Positions 1-10,060 of a stretch of 64,000 nt of DNA are shown in pieces. Location of the stretch: NCBI GenBank assembly GCA_023440865.1, contig JAEXRM010000045.1, forward strand, positions 1 through 64,000, read 5' to 3'. The notes under the pieces were generated by a model, which was given only the letters and a program-made list of their open reading frames with translations, ran no database searches and had not been told where the DNA came from. The position numbers and the translations under genes are program-made. Position 1 is the stretch's first letter. Every line of letters starts with the position of its first letter. Source of the DNA: Bacillota bacterium (GTDB lineage Bacteria > Bacillota > Clostridia > DSM-8532).

Positions 1-878
1 TCCTGGATCGATGACGCCGCATGCACATGCTGATCGGCCGCTCCGCCGTCAACGTCACCGGAAGCGCCGCCGGCTGGCGGATCGATAAGGCACCAGCCGA
101 TCTCCGCGCTTTCATCGGCGATCATCCGCCATTCCTCGTCCGTCAGGTTTTCCCGGCACATCGGGAACAGGATGTTCTCTTCCTTGAAGATCATTTCCTC
201 GAGCTGTGTGACGGCATCCTCGACCAACACCGCGGAGAGCGCGCCGGCCTCGCCCGCGATGCCGGAACGGGCTCTTTTGAGCTTCTCGCGGATTTCATCG
301 TCCACGCCCCACATCACCTTGGGGGGCGCCGTGATGCCACGCTTCTCGAGCAATGGGAAAATGAGGTTTTCCTTGCGCTGGTAGTGCAGATGCACCTGGG
401 ACAGGGAGGCCAGCGCATCCGCCAGGTCGGAGACGGTCTCGTTCCGGGGTGTGCGGTCCGGCGAACCATTGGCCTTCAGCCGATCGAGCAGCGGTCGGAT
501 CTTCTGGCGGACAAGCGCCTCGAGCGCTCGGTTTTCACGCAGGAACACGTCGACCGGGTGCTCAGGAAAGCGCGTGTCCGCAGTACCCCCTGCGTATGCG
601 GCATACCCGGTTCCGGTCGCGCCGGGCGCGTGCAGATCGGTGATGGCGCCCTTGAAGACGGAAGCATGCACGTCACACAGGCGTTGCACCTCCGATACCG
701 GCATGCCGTCGGCGATGAGCGCCTGTTCGGCCTCCGAGATCTCCTGGGCGGATACGGACTGGAAGGTCTCCGCAAACCGCTGCCGCACCTGCTCGGGGGA
801 CTTGCCTTCGTGCAGCGAGGCGATGAGCTCCTTGAGGACCTGTCTTCGATAATCCCGGCTGTTGGCTGGACCACTCAT
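1..878 (-). CDS. DUF438/hemerythrin-domain protein, partial
   Basis: Reading frame on the minus strand from ATG at 878 that leaves the window at its left edge, so at least 292 codons and no stop are seen. It begins MSGPANSRDYRR with GGAGG eight bases upstream. The first ~70 residues match the DUF438 helical domain. A hemerythrin-like segment follows, with HYQRKENLIFPLLEK near residues 160-180 and EEMIFKEENILFP further on; these His/Glu patterns suit a di-iron (HHE) site. Family members often carry a PAS domain at the C-terminus, which would lie outside the window. It is 15 bases downstream of the DUF1858 gene in the same direction, so the two are probably co-transcribed from the Crp/Fnr-type promoter near 1253-1294. 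A role in O2/NO sensing or protection is inferred from family and context. Confidence 0.85.
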   Translation of the reverse strand, partial: MSGPANSRDYRRQVLKELIASLHEGKSPEQVRQRFAETFQSVSAQEISEAEQALIADGMPVSEVQRLCDVHASVFKGAITDLHAPGATGTGYAAYAGGTADTRFPEHPVDVFLRENRALEALVRQKIRPLLDRLKANGSPDRTPRNETVSDLADALASLSQVHLHYQRKENLIFPLLEKRGITAPPKVMWGVDDEIREKLKRARSGIAGEAGALSAVLVEDAVTQLEEMIFKEENILFPMCRENLTDEEWRMIADESAEIGWCLIDPPAGGASGDVDGGAADQHVHAASSIQ

Positions 879-893
879 GGGAACCTCCTCTCT

Positions 894-1133
894 TCATGGA
901 ACCAGGGTGAAGCCATGCGCGGCGAGTCCCTCGCCGAGCGCCTCCAGGGAGATCCCCTTGAGCGCCGCGCCCTTCGGCAGCGTCATGAACCGTCCGGCCG
1001 TCTGGAGCATGCCGGGACGGAGGATGTCGGCAAAGCCAAGGGAGGCAAGCACCTCGGCCAGACCTGGATGCGCCGTGCACAAGGCAAGGACGGATTGGCT
1101 GGGATCAAGGCGTGTGTTCGGATTGTCTGTCAT
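894..1133 (-). CDS. DUF1858 domain protein
   Basis: A 79-residue protein starting MTDNPNTRLDPSQS. The ATG at 1133 is chosen because AAGGAG lies seven bases upstream; the frame stays open further upstream but without a ribosome-binding site. The whole protein is one DUF1858 domain: a short helical fold with the pattern LCTAHPGLAEVLASLGFADI followed by a Pro-rich turn and LPKGAALKGIS. This domain is typically found fused to or beside ScdA/RIC and DUF438 hemerythrin proteins, as here. Its biochemical role is unknown. It is the first gene of the predicted operon with the DUF438 protein and lies about 120 bases downstream of a Crp/Fnr-type promoter. Confidence 0.85.
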   Translation of the reverse strand: MTDNPNTRLDPSQSVLALCTAHPGLAEVLASLGFADILRPGMLQTAGRFMTLPKGAALKGISLEALGEGLAAHGFTLVP

Positions 1134-1252
1134 GGCACATCTCCTTGCATTTACCCATTGTGGATGAATCGTGTCATCTGTCTCGGCCGTTCCCGCGCTT
1201 GCGGGGGCGACCACGGCACGGATGCAGTCCCGCGAAGGGATCGTCCGACCTC

Positions 1253-1294
1253 ATGATACCCGTGGCGCTGCGTGATTCCCGTGATCCGCATCAC
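1253..1294 (-). promoter_or_regulatory. Crp/Fnr-type activated promoter of the DUF1858-DUF438 operon
   Basis: The palindrome GTGATCCGCATCAC (1281-1294) lies upstream of a minus-strand -10 hexamer TATCAT (1253-1258). The palindrome centre is 32 bp from the -10 centre, which places it near -41.5 relative to the expected start, the class II activator position. The same 14 bases at the same distance occur upstream of the scdA gene. No good -35 hexamer is seen, as expected for an activator-dependent promoter. Confidence 0.7.
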
Positions 1295-1419
1295 ATTTCC
1301 GCGCGATGGCACGATGCCGCACGTCCCTGCCGCCGGGCAGGGATGTGCGTGCGCACGGCTTCCTCCCATACAGGATGACACAGGTGTTCCGTCATTCTGC
1401 CGGTTTTCCCGCCCACCCG

Positions 1420-2851
<1,432 letters not shown>

Positions 2852-2893
2852 GCCGGATGCCGCTGGAAGAGGCCATGGCGTCATGTTTCACAG

Positions 2894-2927
2894 AGGGGGA
2901 CTTCCCATAGAAGGGAGTCCCCCTTTT
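2894..2927 (+). terminator. Rho-independent terminator after purA
   Basis: GC-rich inverted repeat (arms 2895-2906 and 2913-2923, one bulged base, loop of about six) followed by TTTT at 2924-2927. Confidence 0.85.
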
Positions 2928-2964
2928 CACACCCTGGCCGTCACCCTGGAAGGCGCCTGCGTCG

Positions 2965-3699
2965 TCATGCGCCGAAATCCGACCGCGCGAACAGGACGTT
3001 GTTTTCCAGGTGGATGTGCCGGAACAGGTCGCCCTCCATTTCATGAAGGGCCTCATACAGACGTCGCCAGGTGGGACAGGCATCCACCGGCACCCGGTAG
3101 TCGCCGCTGAGATCGTTCATCCGGTGCAGCAGCTCCCCTGCCGCCTCGTGCTCCGCCCGCAGCTCCGCCACGACCTGACGGGTGGAAACGCGGTCGAAGT
3201 CCGTGACCCCGCAGACGGGGAAGAGGAGGGTCTCCTCCTTGATCAGGTGCTGCTCCAGCTCGCCGCGCAGCCGGCCGAACAGCACATGCAGGCGGAAAAG
3301 CTCCGGATGCCTCGCACCATGTGCCTTCAGGACTGTCTCGGACAGCGTTCCGATAGAGGGCAGCGCCTCGTGCATGTATGCATGGTGCGTCCGGTCGATG
3401 TAATCTGCCAGTTCCGCGTCGCCCAGTGTCGCCGGGGCGGCGTCCGACGGTGTGCGCCCTGCCGCTTCCCGCAGCGCATCCAGTGCGTCGTCGAGGACAT
3501 CCGCCGTCCTTCCCTGGTCGGCAAGGACGTCGGACAGCAGGCGGTGTCCGCCGCAGCAGAAATCGATGTGTTCCAGCCGGAACAGGTTGCCGGCTGCGGG
3601 CAGTTCGGCCACGATGCCGCCGACCGTGTGCACGCTCCATTGGGCTTGGCTTGCTTCAGGGGCGTTTCCGCCCCGTGCCGTCCGTGTTTGTTCGTTCAT
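2965..3699 (-). CDS. scdA: Iron-sulfur cluster repair di-iron protein (ScdA/RIC/YtfE family)
   Basis: 244 residues from ATG at 3699, with GGGAGGG upstream. The N-terminal ScdA domain shows the signature IDFCCGGH (about residues 46-53). The rest is a hemerythrin-like four-helix domain with His and Glu ligands spread through HHAYMHEALP, ELEQHLIKEETLLFP, ELRAEHEAAG and RHIHLENNVLF. Family members restore Fe-S clusters damaged by nitric oxide or peroxide, using a di-iron centre in the cytoplasm. The gene has its own promoter with a Crp/Fnr-type box (3794-3807) and lies downstream of a Cys-rich Crp/Fnr regulator gene, the expected controller. Function from family is well supported; direct regulation is inferred. 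Confidence 0.93.
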   Translation of the reverse strand: MNEQTRTARGGNAPEASQAQWSVHTVGGIVAELPAAGNLFRLEHIDFCCGGHRLLSDVLADQGRTADVLDDALDALREAAGRTPSDAAPATLGDAELADYIDRTHHAYMHEALPSIGTLSETVLKAHGARHPELFRLHVLFGRLRGELEQHLIKEETLLFPVCGVTDFDRVSTRQVVAELRAEHEAAGELLHRMNDLSGDYRVPVDACPTWRRLYEALHEMEGDLFRHIHLENNVLFARSDFGA

Positions 3700-3765
3700 G
3701 GTTTTCCCTCCCCTGGCAGCCGGCCTGCGTCTGGCGATCCGCCTGCAGTGACTGCCCTCACCCTG

Positions 3766-3807
3766 ATTGTAGCGGGAGGGAGAGCTTCGGGATGTGATCC
3801 GCATCAC
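3766..3807 (-). promoter_or_regulatory. Crp/Fnr-type activated promoter of scdA
   Basis: GTGATCCGCATCAC at 3794-3807 and minus-strand -10 TACAAT at 3766-3771. Box centre to -10 centre is 32 bp, so the box is near -41.5. Identical in sequence and spacing to the promoter at 1253-1294. Confidence 0.75.
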
Positions 3808-3897
3808 GTTTTCGGATCCGCGAGCCGCTTTGCGGGCTCGTTCCTGCGAAGCGGATCCGCTGTCGTGGCCGCGGCGCGTTGCAGATGGGTGCCTCGC

Positions 3898-4629
3898 TCA
3901 GTCGGATCCGGCATCCAGCGCCATCGCGGCGATTGTCTCCGGTGCCAGCAGCAGCATGCGGCGGCCGTCCAGCGAGCGCAGCAGTCCGTTGTCCTCGAAC
4001 TGTCCGAGCTTGCGGCTGACCGTCTCGCGGGCCATGCCGACATAGCTTGCAAGCCCTTCCCGGCTCAGCGGCATGCGGATCAGGATGCCCTCCGGGTGCG
4101 GTTGACCATATGATGCCGCAAACTCCGAAAGCACGGCGGCCAGCCGCGCTTCCGCGCGCCGCGCGCCCATGCCGAGCAGGGCGTTTTCCAGACGGCCGAG
4201 CCGCCGTTCCAATTCGCCGATGACATTCAGGGCGATGTCCGGATTCTCCCGGAGCAGCGTGCCGAACGCCTCGCGGGAAAGCAGGCACAGCCGCACCGGC
4301 TCCAGTGCGACCAGCGTCCACGCCGCCGGCTGCTGTGTCAAGAGCTGTCGTTCGCCAAAGAAATCGCCTTCTGAAAAAAGGTAGAGGATCTGTTCGCGGC
4401 CATCGGCTCCGGTGCGGACAGCCTTGGCGCTTCCCGCGTTGAAAATGGCCACATAATCGGCGGCATGGCCTTCCATGCAGATGGTTTCCCCCCGGTTCCA
4501 ACGCCGATGCGCGGTCAGATCGGAGATGCGCTTGAGCTGTGCGTGGGTGAGGTTGGCAAAGATCGGGATGGAGCGCGTGCACAGCTTCTGGAGGCATTGG
4601 CTGCAGTTGCGGCCACAGGCTGGTTCCAT
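3898..4629 (-). CDS. Crp/Fnr-family transcriptional regulator with N-terminal Cys cluster
   Basis: 243 residues from ATG at 4629, with AAGGAG eight bases upstream; an in-frame ATG further upstream lacks a ribosome-binding site. The N-terminus has four cysteines (Cys5, 9, 12, 17) placed before PIF, like the Fe-S-ligating cysteines of FNR-type sensors, though the spacing differs from E. coli FNR. Residues ~20-130 form the cyclic-nucleotide-binding-like beta-roll (GDFFGE). Residues ~165-235 form the winged helix with recognition helix RETVSR at 201-206. That helix combines the Arg-Glu of CRP with the Ser-Arg of FNR, which fits the GTGAT-N4-ATCAC boxes seen twice nearby. It probably senses O2, NO or redox state through a cluster and activates the neighbouring hemerythrin and RIC genes. 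Cluster binding is inferred, not shown. Confidence 0.88.
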   Translation of the reverse strand: MEPACGRNCSQCLQKLCTRSIPIFANLTHAQLKRISDLTAHRRWNRGETICMEGHAADYVAIFNAGSAKAVRTGADGREQILYLFSEGDFFGERQLLTQQPAAWTLVALEPVRLCLLSREAFGTLLRENPDIALNVIGELERRLGRLENALLGMGARRAEARLAAVLSEFAASYGQPHPEGILIRMPLSREGLASYVGMARETVSRKLGQFEDNGLLRSLDGRRMLLLAPETIAAMALDAGSD

Positions 4630-4919
4630 GTCGGGTCTCCTTTCCCGTGCGTATGGCGCCGCAATGGCGGAAGGCGCCGTCCCTTCCATCATATCATGCC
4701 GCTCGATCCATAGGCCCCGCCCATTCGGACGGCCACCTGCGTCGCCGGCGAGGGCCCGTCGTGGTCGGGTGCCGTTGTTTCACCAGCCTGCGGAAGGGTA
4801 ACCGTAAGAAAGGGCGTTAGCCCCGATTCGTGCTGACCTGCAATGACCCAGGGGCATTCCGGGGAATGCCCCGCGTGAACCGCGTCAGGTGCCGCCTGCC
4901 CGCGGTAGGGGAGGTATCC

Positions 4920-6566
4920 ATGGCCAAGAAGACCCACGCTGCCTACTTCTGCATGGAATACGCATTGGACAACCGCCTGCGCACCTATGCCGGCGGCCTG
5001 GGCATCCTGGCCGGCGACTACCTCAAGGGGGCGGCCGACTACCGTACGGGACTCGTCGGCATCGGTATCCGCTGGAAGCAGGGATATGGCGAACAGGCAC
5101 TCGATCCGACGACCGGCTACCCGTTCGACGTATACCGCGCCAATCCCGCCATCGGCATGGAGGACACGGGCATCCGGGTCACCGTGCCGATCAAGGGGCG
5201 CGATGTCTCCATCATGGCCTGGAAGGTCACGGATTTCGGCGTCGACAACCTCTATCTGCTCGATACCGACATCGACGGCAATGACGGCGAGGCGCGCTGG
5301 ATCACCGGCCAGCTGTACGGCTGGTTCGGCGAGGAACGGGTGGCGCAGGAGATGGTGCTCGGCATCGGCGGTGTGCGGGTGCTGCGCGCACTCGGCCTCC
5401 ATCCCGATGTCTATCACTTCAACGAGGGGCACGCCCTCCTGGCGGGGTTCGAGCTGATCCGCGAGAAGATGGAAAAGGGATCCCCCTTCGAGGCCGCACG
5501 TGACAAGACGCGCCAGCAGATCGTCTTCACGACGCATACGCCGGTCATCGAGGGCAACGAGTCCCATCCGCTCGACCGCCTGGTTTACATGGGTGCGAAT
5601 CTTGGCTTGACCAAGACCCAGCTCAAGACCATCGGCGGAAGCCCGTTCAACATGACGGTCGGCGCACTGCGGCTGTCGCGCATCGCGAACGCGGTTGCCG
5701 CACTGCATGCCGAGACCGCGAACAGGATGTGGGCCGGTGTGAAGGACCGGTGTGACATCATCGGCATCACGAACGCCATCCATATCCCCACCTGGGTGGA
5801 TCGGGAGATGCTGGCGCTCGGCGCCGCATACGACGGCAGTCCGGCAGCGGCGGCCGCGCTATGGGACCGGCACATGGCCAACAAGAAGAAACTGGTGAAG
5901 TTTGTCAAGGAACGCACCGGCGTCAAGCTGAACGCCGACAAGCTGCTCATCGGCTTCTCACGCCGCGCGGTCCCCTACAAGCGTTCCAACTTCCTGTTCT
6001 CGGACCGCAAGTTCATCGGTCCGCTCCTGCGCCGTGGCGAGGTGCAGATCGTCTTTTCCGGCAAGGCGCATCCGTTCGACGACAACGGAAAGCAGATCGT
6101 GGCCGAGCTGGTCGCCATGCAGAAGCTGTATCCCGGATCGGTGGTGTTTCTCGAGAATTACGACATGGAAATCGGCGCGATGCTCACCCGCGGCGCCGAC
6201 GTGTGGTTGAACAACCCGCGCCGCCCGAAGGAGGCATCCGGCACGTCCGGCATGAAGGCGGCGATGAACGGGGTGCTGAACCTGTCGATTCTTGACGGCT
6301 GGTGGCCGGAGGCCTGCATGCACGGCGTGAACGGCTGGCAATTCGGAGACGGCTTCGAATCGGAGGATGTCGAGGAGCTCGACCGTCACGATTACAAGGC
6401 GTTCCGCAAGGTGCTCCGGGACGAAGTGCTGCCGTGCTATTACAAGAACCGTGACGGCTGGATCGGCATGATGGCCGCGTCGATCGGCAGCACGCGTGAT
6501 GCATTCGGCATGAAGCGCATGCTCGACGAGTACGAGCAGAAGATGTACCATATTGCCAAGGGGTGA
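4920..6566 (+). CDS. glgP: Alpha-glucan (glycogen/maltodextrin) phosphorylase
   Basis: 548 residues from ATG at 4920, with GGGGAGG seven bases upstream; upstream in-frame codons do not resemble the family. It releases glucose-1-phosphate from alpha-1,4-glucans with phosphate and pyridoxal phosphate (GT35). It belongs to the shorter bacterial/archaeal branch: it starts at YFCMEYALD and has GGLGILAGDYLK near residue 22. The PLP-binding region is EASGTSGMKAAMNG near residue 445, with the Schiff-base Lys in GMK, followed by LDGWWPE. The gene stands alone, between a reverse-strand regulator and a small receiver protein, with no other glycogen genes in view. Substrate chain length cannot be read from the sequence. 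Confidence 0.92.
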   Translation: MAKKTHAAYFCMEYALDNRLRTYAGGLGILAGDYLKGAADYRTGLVGIGIRWKQGYGEQALDPTTGYPFDVYRANPAIGMEDTGIRVTVPIKGRDVSIMAWKVTDFGVDNLYLLDTDIDGNDGEARWITGQLYGWFGEERVAQEMVLGIGGVRVLRALGLHPDVYHFNEGHALLAGFELIREKMEKGSPFEAARDKTRQQIVFTTHTPVIEGNESHPLDRLVYMGANLGLTKTQLKTIGGSPFNMTVGALRLSRIANAVAALHAETANRMWAGVKDRCDIIGITNAIHIPTWVDREMLALGAAYDGSPAAAAALWDRHMANKKKLVKFVKERTGVKLNADKLLIGFSRRAVPYKRSNFLFSDRKFIGPLLRRGEVQIVFSGKAHPFDDNGKQIVAELVAMQKLYPGSVVFLENYDMEIGAMLTRGADVWLNNPRRPKEASGTSGMKAAMNGVLNLSILDGWWPEACMHGVNGWQFGDGFESEDVEELDRHDYKAFRKVLRDEVLPCYYKNRDGWIGMMAASIGSTRDAFGMKRMLDEYEQKMYHIAKG

Positions 6567-6710
6567 CACGCATACGATCCTCCCTTCCGGCGGATTCCCT
6601 CCGCCGAAACCGGCGGCATGCCATTGCGGCGTCATGTTGCCGCATGGCATGCCACCGGGGTGAAGACACCGACGGCGGGGTCGAAAGATCCATCCAGACA
6701 AGGAGGGGAC

Positions 6711-7085
6711 ATGCAGACGGTCCTACTGGTCAACGACAGCCGGCTCGAGGCGCGCATTCTCTCGGATCAGTTCCAGTCGCTGGGGTACAATGTCACGATC
6801 TCCGATGAAATGCAGGCGCTGGAGGATGTCAAACGCCAGCATCCCGACTTCGTGGTGGTCAACTACATCATGAAGACCATGCGGGGTGATGCGCTCATCG
6901 GCATGATGAAGCTGCTGTGCCCCGACGCCGTATCCATCTTGACCTCGAGCAGCGACTTGTCGGTCGAGGCGTTCCGGCATCGACGCGTGGATGGACTGCT
7001 GCGGACGCCCGTCACCCGCGAGGAGCTTGCCCGGGGCATCCGGGAGGCGCGGGCGCATCAGCAGGCCGCCCGGCACCCCGCATGA
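6711..7085 (+). CDS. Stand-alone degenerate response-regulator receiver protein
   Basis: 124 residues starting MQTVLLVNDSR, with AAGGAGG upstream; an upstream in-frame ATG at 6618 has no ribosome-binding site. The fold pattern is that of a single CheY-like receiver. Key residues are changed: the acidic pair reads N8-D9, the phospho-acceptor position in FVVVNYIM is Asn51 rather than Asp, and the conserved Lys before Pro is replaced (R98-T99-P100). The Thr of the switch region (ILTSS) is kept. It is therefore unlikely to be phosphorylated in the standard way and may act as a binding partner or antagonist. No kinase gene is adjacent. Partner and process are unknown. Confidence 0.8.
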   Translation: MQTVLLVNDSRLEARILSDQFQSLGYNVTISDEMQALEDVKRQHPDFVVVNYIMKTMRGDALIGMMKLLCPDAVSILTSSSDLSVEAFRHRRVDGLLRTPVTREELARGIREARAHQQAARHPA

Positions 7086-7137
7086 AGCGGTGACGCCTTG
7101 CCCGGCCGTCATCGCGTGCGCCGGCAGCCCATGAAAC

Positions 7138-7173
7138 AAAGGAGAACCGACGCAGCCGCGCCGGTTCTCCTTT
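7138..7173. terminator. Bidirectional terminator between convergent genes
   Basis: Perfect 12-bp inverted repeat (arms 7138-7149 and 7162-7173) between the receiver gene and the reverse-strand EF-hand protein gene. The arm ends are AAA/TTT on both strands. Confidence 0.75.
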
Positions 7174-7219
7174 CGCTTCACCTGTGACAGCCTGGATGGC
7201 AGGCGCGGGTACGGGCCGT

Positions 7220-8323
7220 TCACACGGACAGGTCGACATGCTGAACGGTTCCCGCCGTGCCGTTTTCATGCAGGTAGACGCCGGATCGGGCAATTTGGCC
7301 GTTGACCTGCCCGTCCGCGCCCATGAGGCGGAACGGCGTGGTGACATTGCCCAGATAGATGGCCCCGACGCCTGCCTTGCCGAGCGCTTCGAGCTGCAGG
7401 TTGCCGTTGCCGTCCATCGACCAGATGCGCAGCTTGTCGAAAATGGCATCCTGCTCGTCGATCCAACCGTTCCGGTCGCCGTCGAAGGCCGACAGTTCCT
7501 CGAAGCCGTTGCCGCTTTGCGGACCGAACAGCTCGCTGCCATTGTCGATCCGGCCGTTCTCATTGCTGTCCAGGGCGAGAAAGCCGCTGCCCTCGCCGAG
7601 GAAGGCGATGGTTTCCTGTGTTCCGTCCGTATCCAGGTCGAACTTGAACGTGCGCTCGCCCAGTGTGGCGGCGGCACCCGAGAAGTTGATCGCGAGCGGG
7701 TCGATCAGCGCATCTCCCGCCTTGACGGACACGTGCGTCTCTGAAGCGAATTCGCGGCTCATGGCAAACTGGAGCGTGAAGTCGATGGTGCGGCCATCCG
7801 CGGTTTTCACCGATCCGCTGCTCGAAAAGGAAACCGCCTCGCGCTCGTACGACGACTCGTGATACTGGTAATCGATGCCCCACCCGAGGCGCCGCGGCCC
7901 CGCGCCGGTTTGCATGGCCTGCTGCTGCACATCCTGTGCGGCCTGCGACTGTGCCTGTGTCACCTGTTTGGGCACCTGGATCTTGATCCGCTTGCCGGTG
8001 AGATAGTACACGAAATCCTCAATGAGGGTGATCTTGGCCATGTCCTTGTCCGACAAGGCGAACGGCTCTTCCGCGCCCGTGACGGCTCCCTGCGGCGCGA
8101 CAGCGGATGCGAGATCGGCATTGGTTTTGCGTGTCCACTCCTCCTTGAGCTTTTGGAATCCAAGCGAGGACAGCGCCATGCGGATGCTGCCGGGCAAGGC
8201 CCTGCCCGTCATCTGTTGTCCGGTTGGTCCGTCACGCCATTGACGCAACGATTCGGTGACACTGTTTTGCTTGATGTGCTCGGAACTGCCCCGCAGATTG
8301 ACGGTGGATTGCGTGATCTTCAT
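7220..8323 (-). CDS. EF-hand-like calcium-binding protein of unknown function
   Basis: 367 residues from ATG at 8323, with AAGGAGG nine bases upstream. No signal peptide or membrane segment is seen. The N-terminal ~200 residues are polar and Gln-rich (MKITQSTVNLRG; QAQSQAAQDVQQQ). The C-terminal part has several Asp-rich loops of the EF-hand/dockerin kind: DLDTDGTQE, DSNENGRIDNGSELFG and DGDRNGWIDEQDAIF (about residues 235-305). These suggest calcium binding. Similar proteins in clostridia are annotated only as hypothetical; some Ca-loop proteins without signal peptides leave the cell by other routes, but nothing here shows that. It is divergent from the uracil-DNA glycosylase gene. Confidence 0.75.
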   Translation of the reverse strand: MKITQSTVNLRGSSEHIKQNSVTESLRQWRDGPTGQQMTGRALPGSIRMALSSLGFQKLKEEWTRKTNADLASAVAPQGAVTGAEEPFALSDKDMAKITLIEDFVYYLTGKRIKIQVPKQVTQAQSQAAQDVQQQAMQTGAGPRRLGWGIDYQYHESSYEREAVSFSSSGSVKTADGRTIDFTLQFAMSREFASETHVSVKAGDALIDPLAINFSGAAATLGERTFKFDLDTDGTQETIAFLGEGSGFLALDSNENGRIDNGSELFGPQSGNGFEELSAFDGDRNGWIDEQDAIFDKLRIWSMDGNGNLQLEALGKAGVGAIYLGNVTTPFRLMGADGQVNGQIARSGVYLHENGTAGTVQHVDLSV

Positions 8324-8517
8324 GGAATGCCTCCTTGCAGCACGCCGGAACGGAAGGGATCGTCCTTGATGCCTCCATATTGGATATCGGCAGCATGGGG
8401 AAAAAATGAAGGGGATGCCGTGGAACGCGACCATTGGGGTGCACATGGCCGGAAGAAGCCCCGCATGCCGCTTTCCGTCGGCAGTCGGATGCGGTATGAT
8501 GAAGAGACGGAGGAAAC

Positions 8518-9144
8518 ATGGAAGAAAGGAACTGGGAGCAATTCGAGGCGTCCTGCCGCGCCTGCAGGCGCTGCGGTCTGGCGGATACGCGCACACAGGT
8601 GGTCATCGGCCGCGGCACGGCGCTACCGGTTCCCCTCTTGCTGGTGGGTGAGGGGCCCGGCGAGCAGGAGGACCGGCAGGGACAGGCCTTCGTCGGCCGG
8701 GCGGGCAAGCTGCTCGATCTGGCGCTGACCGCGTTGCGGCTCACACCGGAGATGTGGTACATCGCCAACATCGTGAAATGTCGTCCGCCCGGCAACCGCG
8801 AGCCGACCGACGAGGAGGCGGCGGCCTGCCTGCCATGGCTGCGCTGGCAGGTCCGCGCGCTGCGTCCCTCGGTGATCGTCTGTCTGGGGCGCACAGCGGC
8901 CAGGCATCTGATTGACCGCAACATCCGCATGACGTCGGCGCGTGGCAACTGGGTCCGGCGACAGGATTTCTGGCTGATGCCGACATGGCATCCGGCCGCC
9001 GTGCTGCGAGACGAGGGGAAGCGGACCGAATTCTTCCTCGATCTTGAGCAGGCGCGCATGAGGCTGGTCGAGTCGGGCCGCATGGCGGCACGGCCGAGTC
9101 CGCCAGACTCGCAGCCGGAAGGCAGGGAATACCCGGCGGATTGA
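8518..9144 (+). CDS. Type-4 (Fe-S) uracil-DNA glycosylase
   Basis: 208 residues with GGAGG upstream. It removes uracil from DNA in base-excision repair. Four cysteines match the family 4Fe-4S ligands: Cys16 and Cys19, then Cys88 (VKCRPP) and Cys104 (ACLPW). The active-site motif GEGPGEQED is at residues 44-52 and the second motif with the catalytic-loop His is MPTWHPAAV near 155. The last ~20 residues are a low-complexity Pro/Ser tail not expected for the core fold. The next gene is convergent and begins two bases after this stop on the other strand. Confidence 0.93.
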   Translation: MEERNWEQFEASCRACRRCGLADTRTQVVIGRGTALPVPLLLVGEGPGEQEDRQGQAFVGRAGKLLDLALTALRLTPEMWYIANIVKCRPPGNREPTDEEAAACLPWLRWQVRALRPSVIVCLGRTAARHLIDRNIRMTSARGNWVRRQDFWLMPTWHPAAVLRDEGKRTEFFLDLEQARMRLVESGRMAARPSPPDSQPEGREYPAD

Positions 9145-9145
9145 C

Positions 9146-10060
9146 TCACAACTCCAGAATCGTGATCTCGGGTCGTGCCCCGAGCCGCAGGGGAAAGAGG
9201 ACGTTGCCGATGCCTCGCGTGAGATAGACGGGCATGCCGTTGACCTGATGGCCGCCACGCCGCACACCCGCCCGCCCGAGAGGTTCCTTGCGGAACAGCC
9301 GGAACTCCAGCCCGAAGGGCATCCAGATCTGCCCGCCATGGAAATGGCCGGCGACTGCAAAATCCGCATATCCGTGCGGCAACTCGGCAATGCGTTGGGG
9401 ATTGTGCGTGAATACCAGATGAAAGGCCTTTTCGGTACTGTCCGGCACGGATGGGCCGGGTGGCGGGGAGACGATCGGGGTGGCAGGCGGAACCTGTGTC
9501 CGGGTGTCATCATGCGCGCTGAACGGGGGAGCTGGGTGTCCGACAGGTCGAGATGTGCCCGCATGCAGCCCCGATGCGGTGCCTCTCGGCTGGCGATAGT
9601 CGTCCAGCGCTGTCAGCAGCACCGTCCGGCCATCGGCCGTGAACGTGATCCGCTCATCGACGCACAGCCGGATGCCGGCGCCGGCGAGGGCATTCCGGTA
9701 TGCCGGCAGCAGATCGGGATGGGCGGAGAAAAGCTTGTGGTCATGGTTGCCGAGCACAGCCATCGTCGGGATGCCCCGGGTGCAGGTTCCCAGCCAGGCG
9801 GCCGACTGGTCGATTTGCCGGGCATTGTCGGCCGCATCGCCCAGAAAGAGCAGCAGATCGACGTTTTCCGCAAGGACGGCCGCTCGGGCCCGTGTCGCCC
9901 GAACACGGCAATAGGCGGGATGAAGGTCTGAGATGACGGCAATCCGCAATCCCGGACCGCCTTGCACCGGAACACGGCATACCTCGAGCCAACCGGCTTC
10001 GAACCGCATCCAGGCGAGCAGGGCGATGAGCGGGAGCAGCAGCAGGAGCCAGGGTGTCAT
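9146..10060 (-). CDS. Membrane-anchored metallophosphoesterase (YkuE-like)
   Basis: 304 residues. ATG at 10060 is preferred over 10066 because GAGG lies eight bases before it. An N-terminal hydrophobic segment (about residues 4-17) should anchor it with the catalytic domain outside. The calcineurin-like metal motifs are all present: SDLHP (about 43), LGDAADN (about 74), LGNHDHK (about 104), THNP and GHFHGGQ near 245. Between residues ~165 and ~220 there is an extra Pro/Thr/Ser-rich stretch that separates the core motifs and is not usual for the family. Relatives hydrolyse phosphomonoesters or UDP-diacylglucosamine-like lipids; the substrate here is unknown. Confidence 0.88.
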   Translation of the reverse strand: MTPWLLLLLPLIALLAWMRFEAGWLEVCRVPVQGGPGLRIAVISDLHPAYCRVRATRARAAVLAENVDLLLFLGDAADNARQIDQSAAWLGTCTRGIPTMAVLGNHDHKLFSAHPDLLPAYRNALAGAGIRLCVDERITFTADGRTVLLTALDDYRQPRGTASGLHAGTSRPVGHPAPPFSAHDDTRTQVPPATPIVSPPPGPSVPDSTEKAFHLVFTHNPQRIAELPHGYADFAVAGHFHGGQIWMPFGLEFRLFRKEPLGRAGVRRGGHQVNGMPVYLTRGIGNVLFPLRLGARPEITILEL

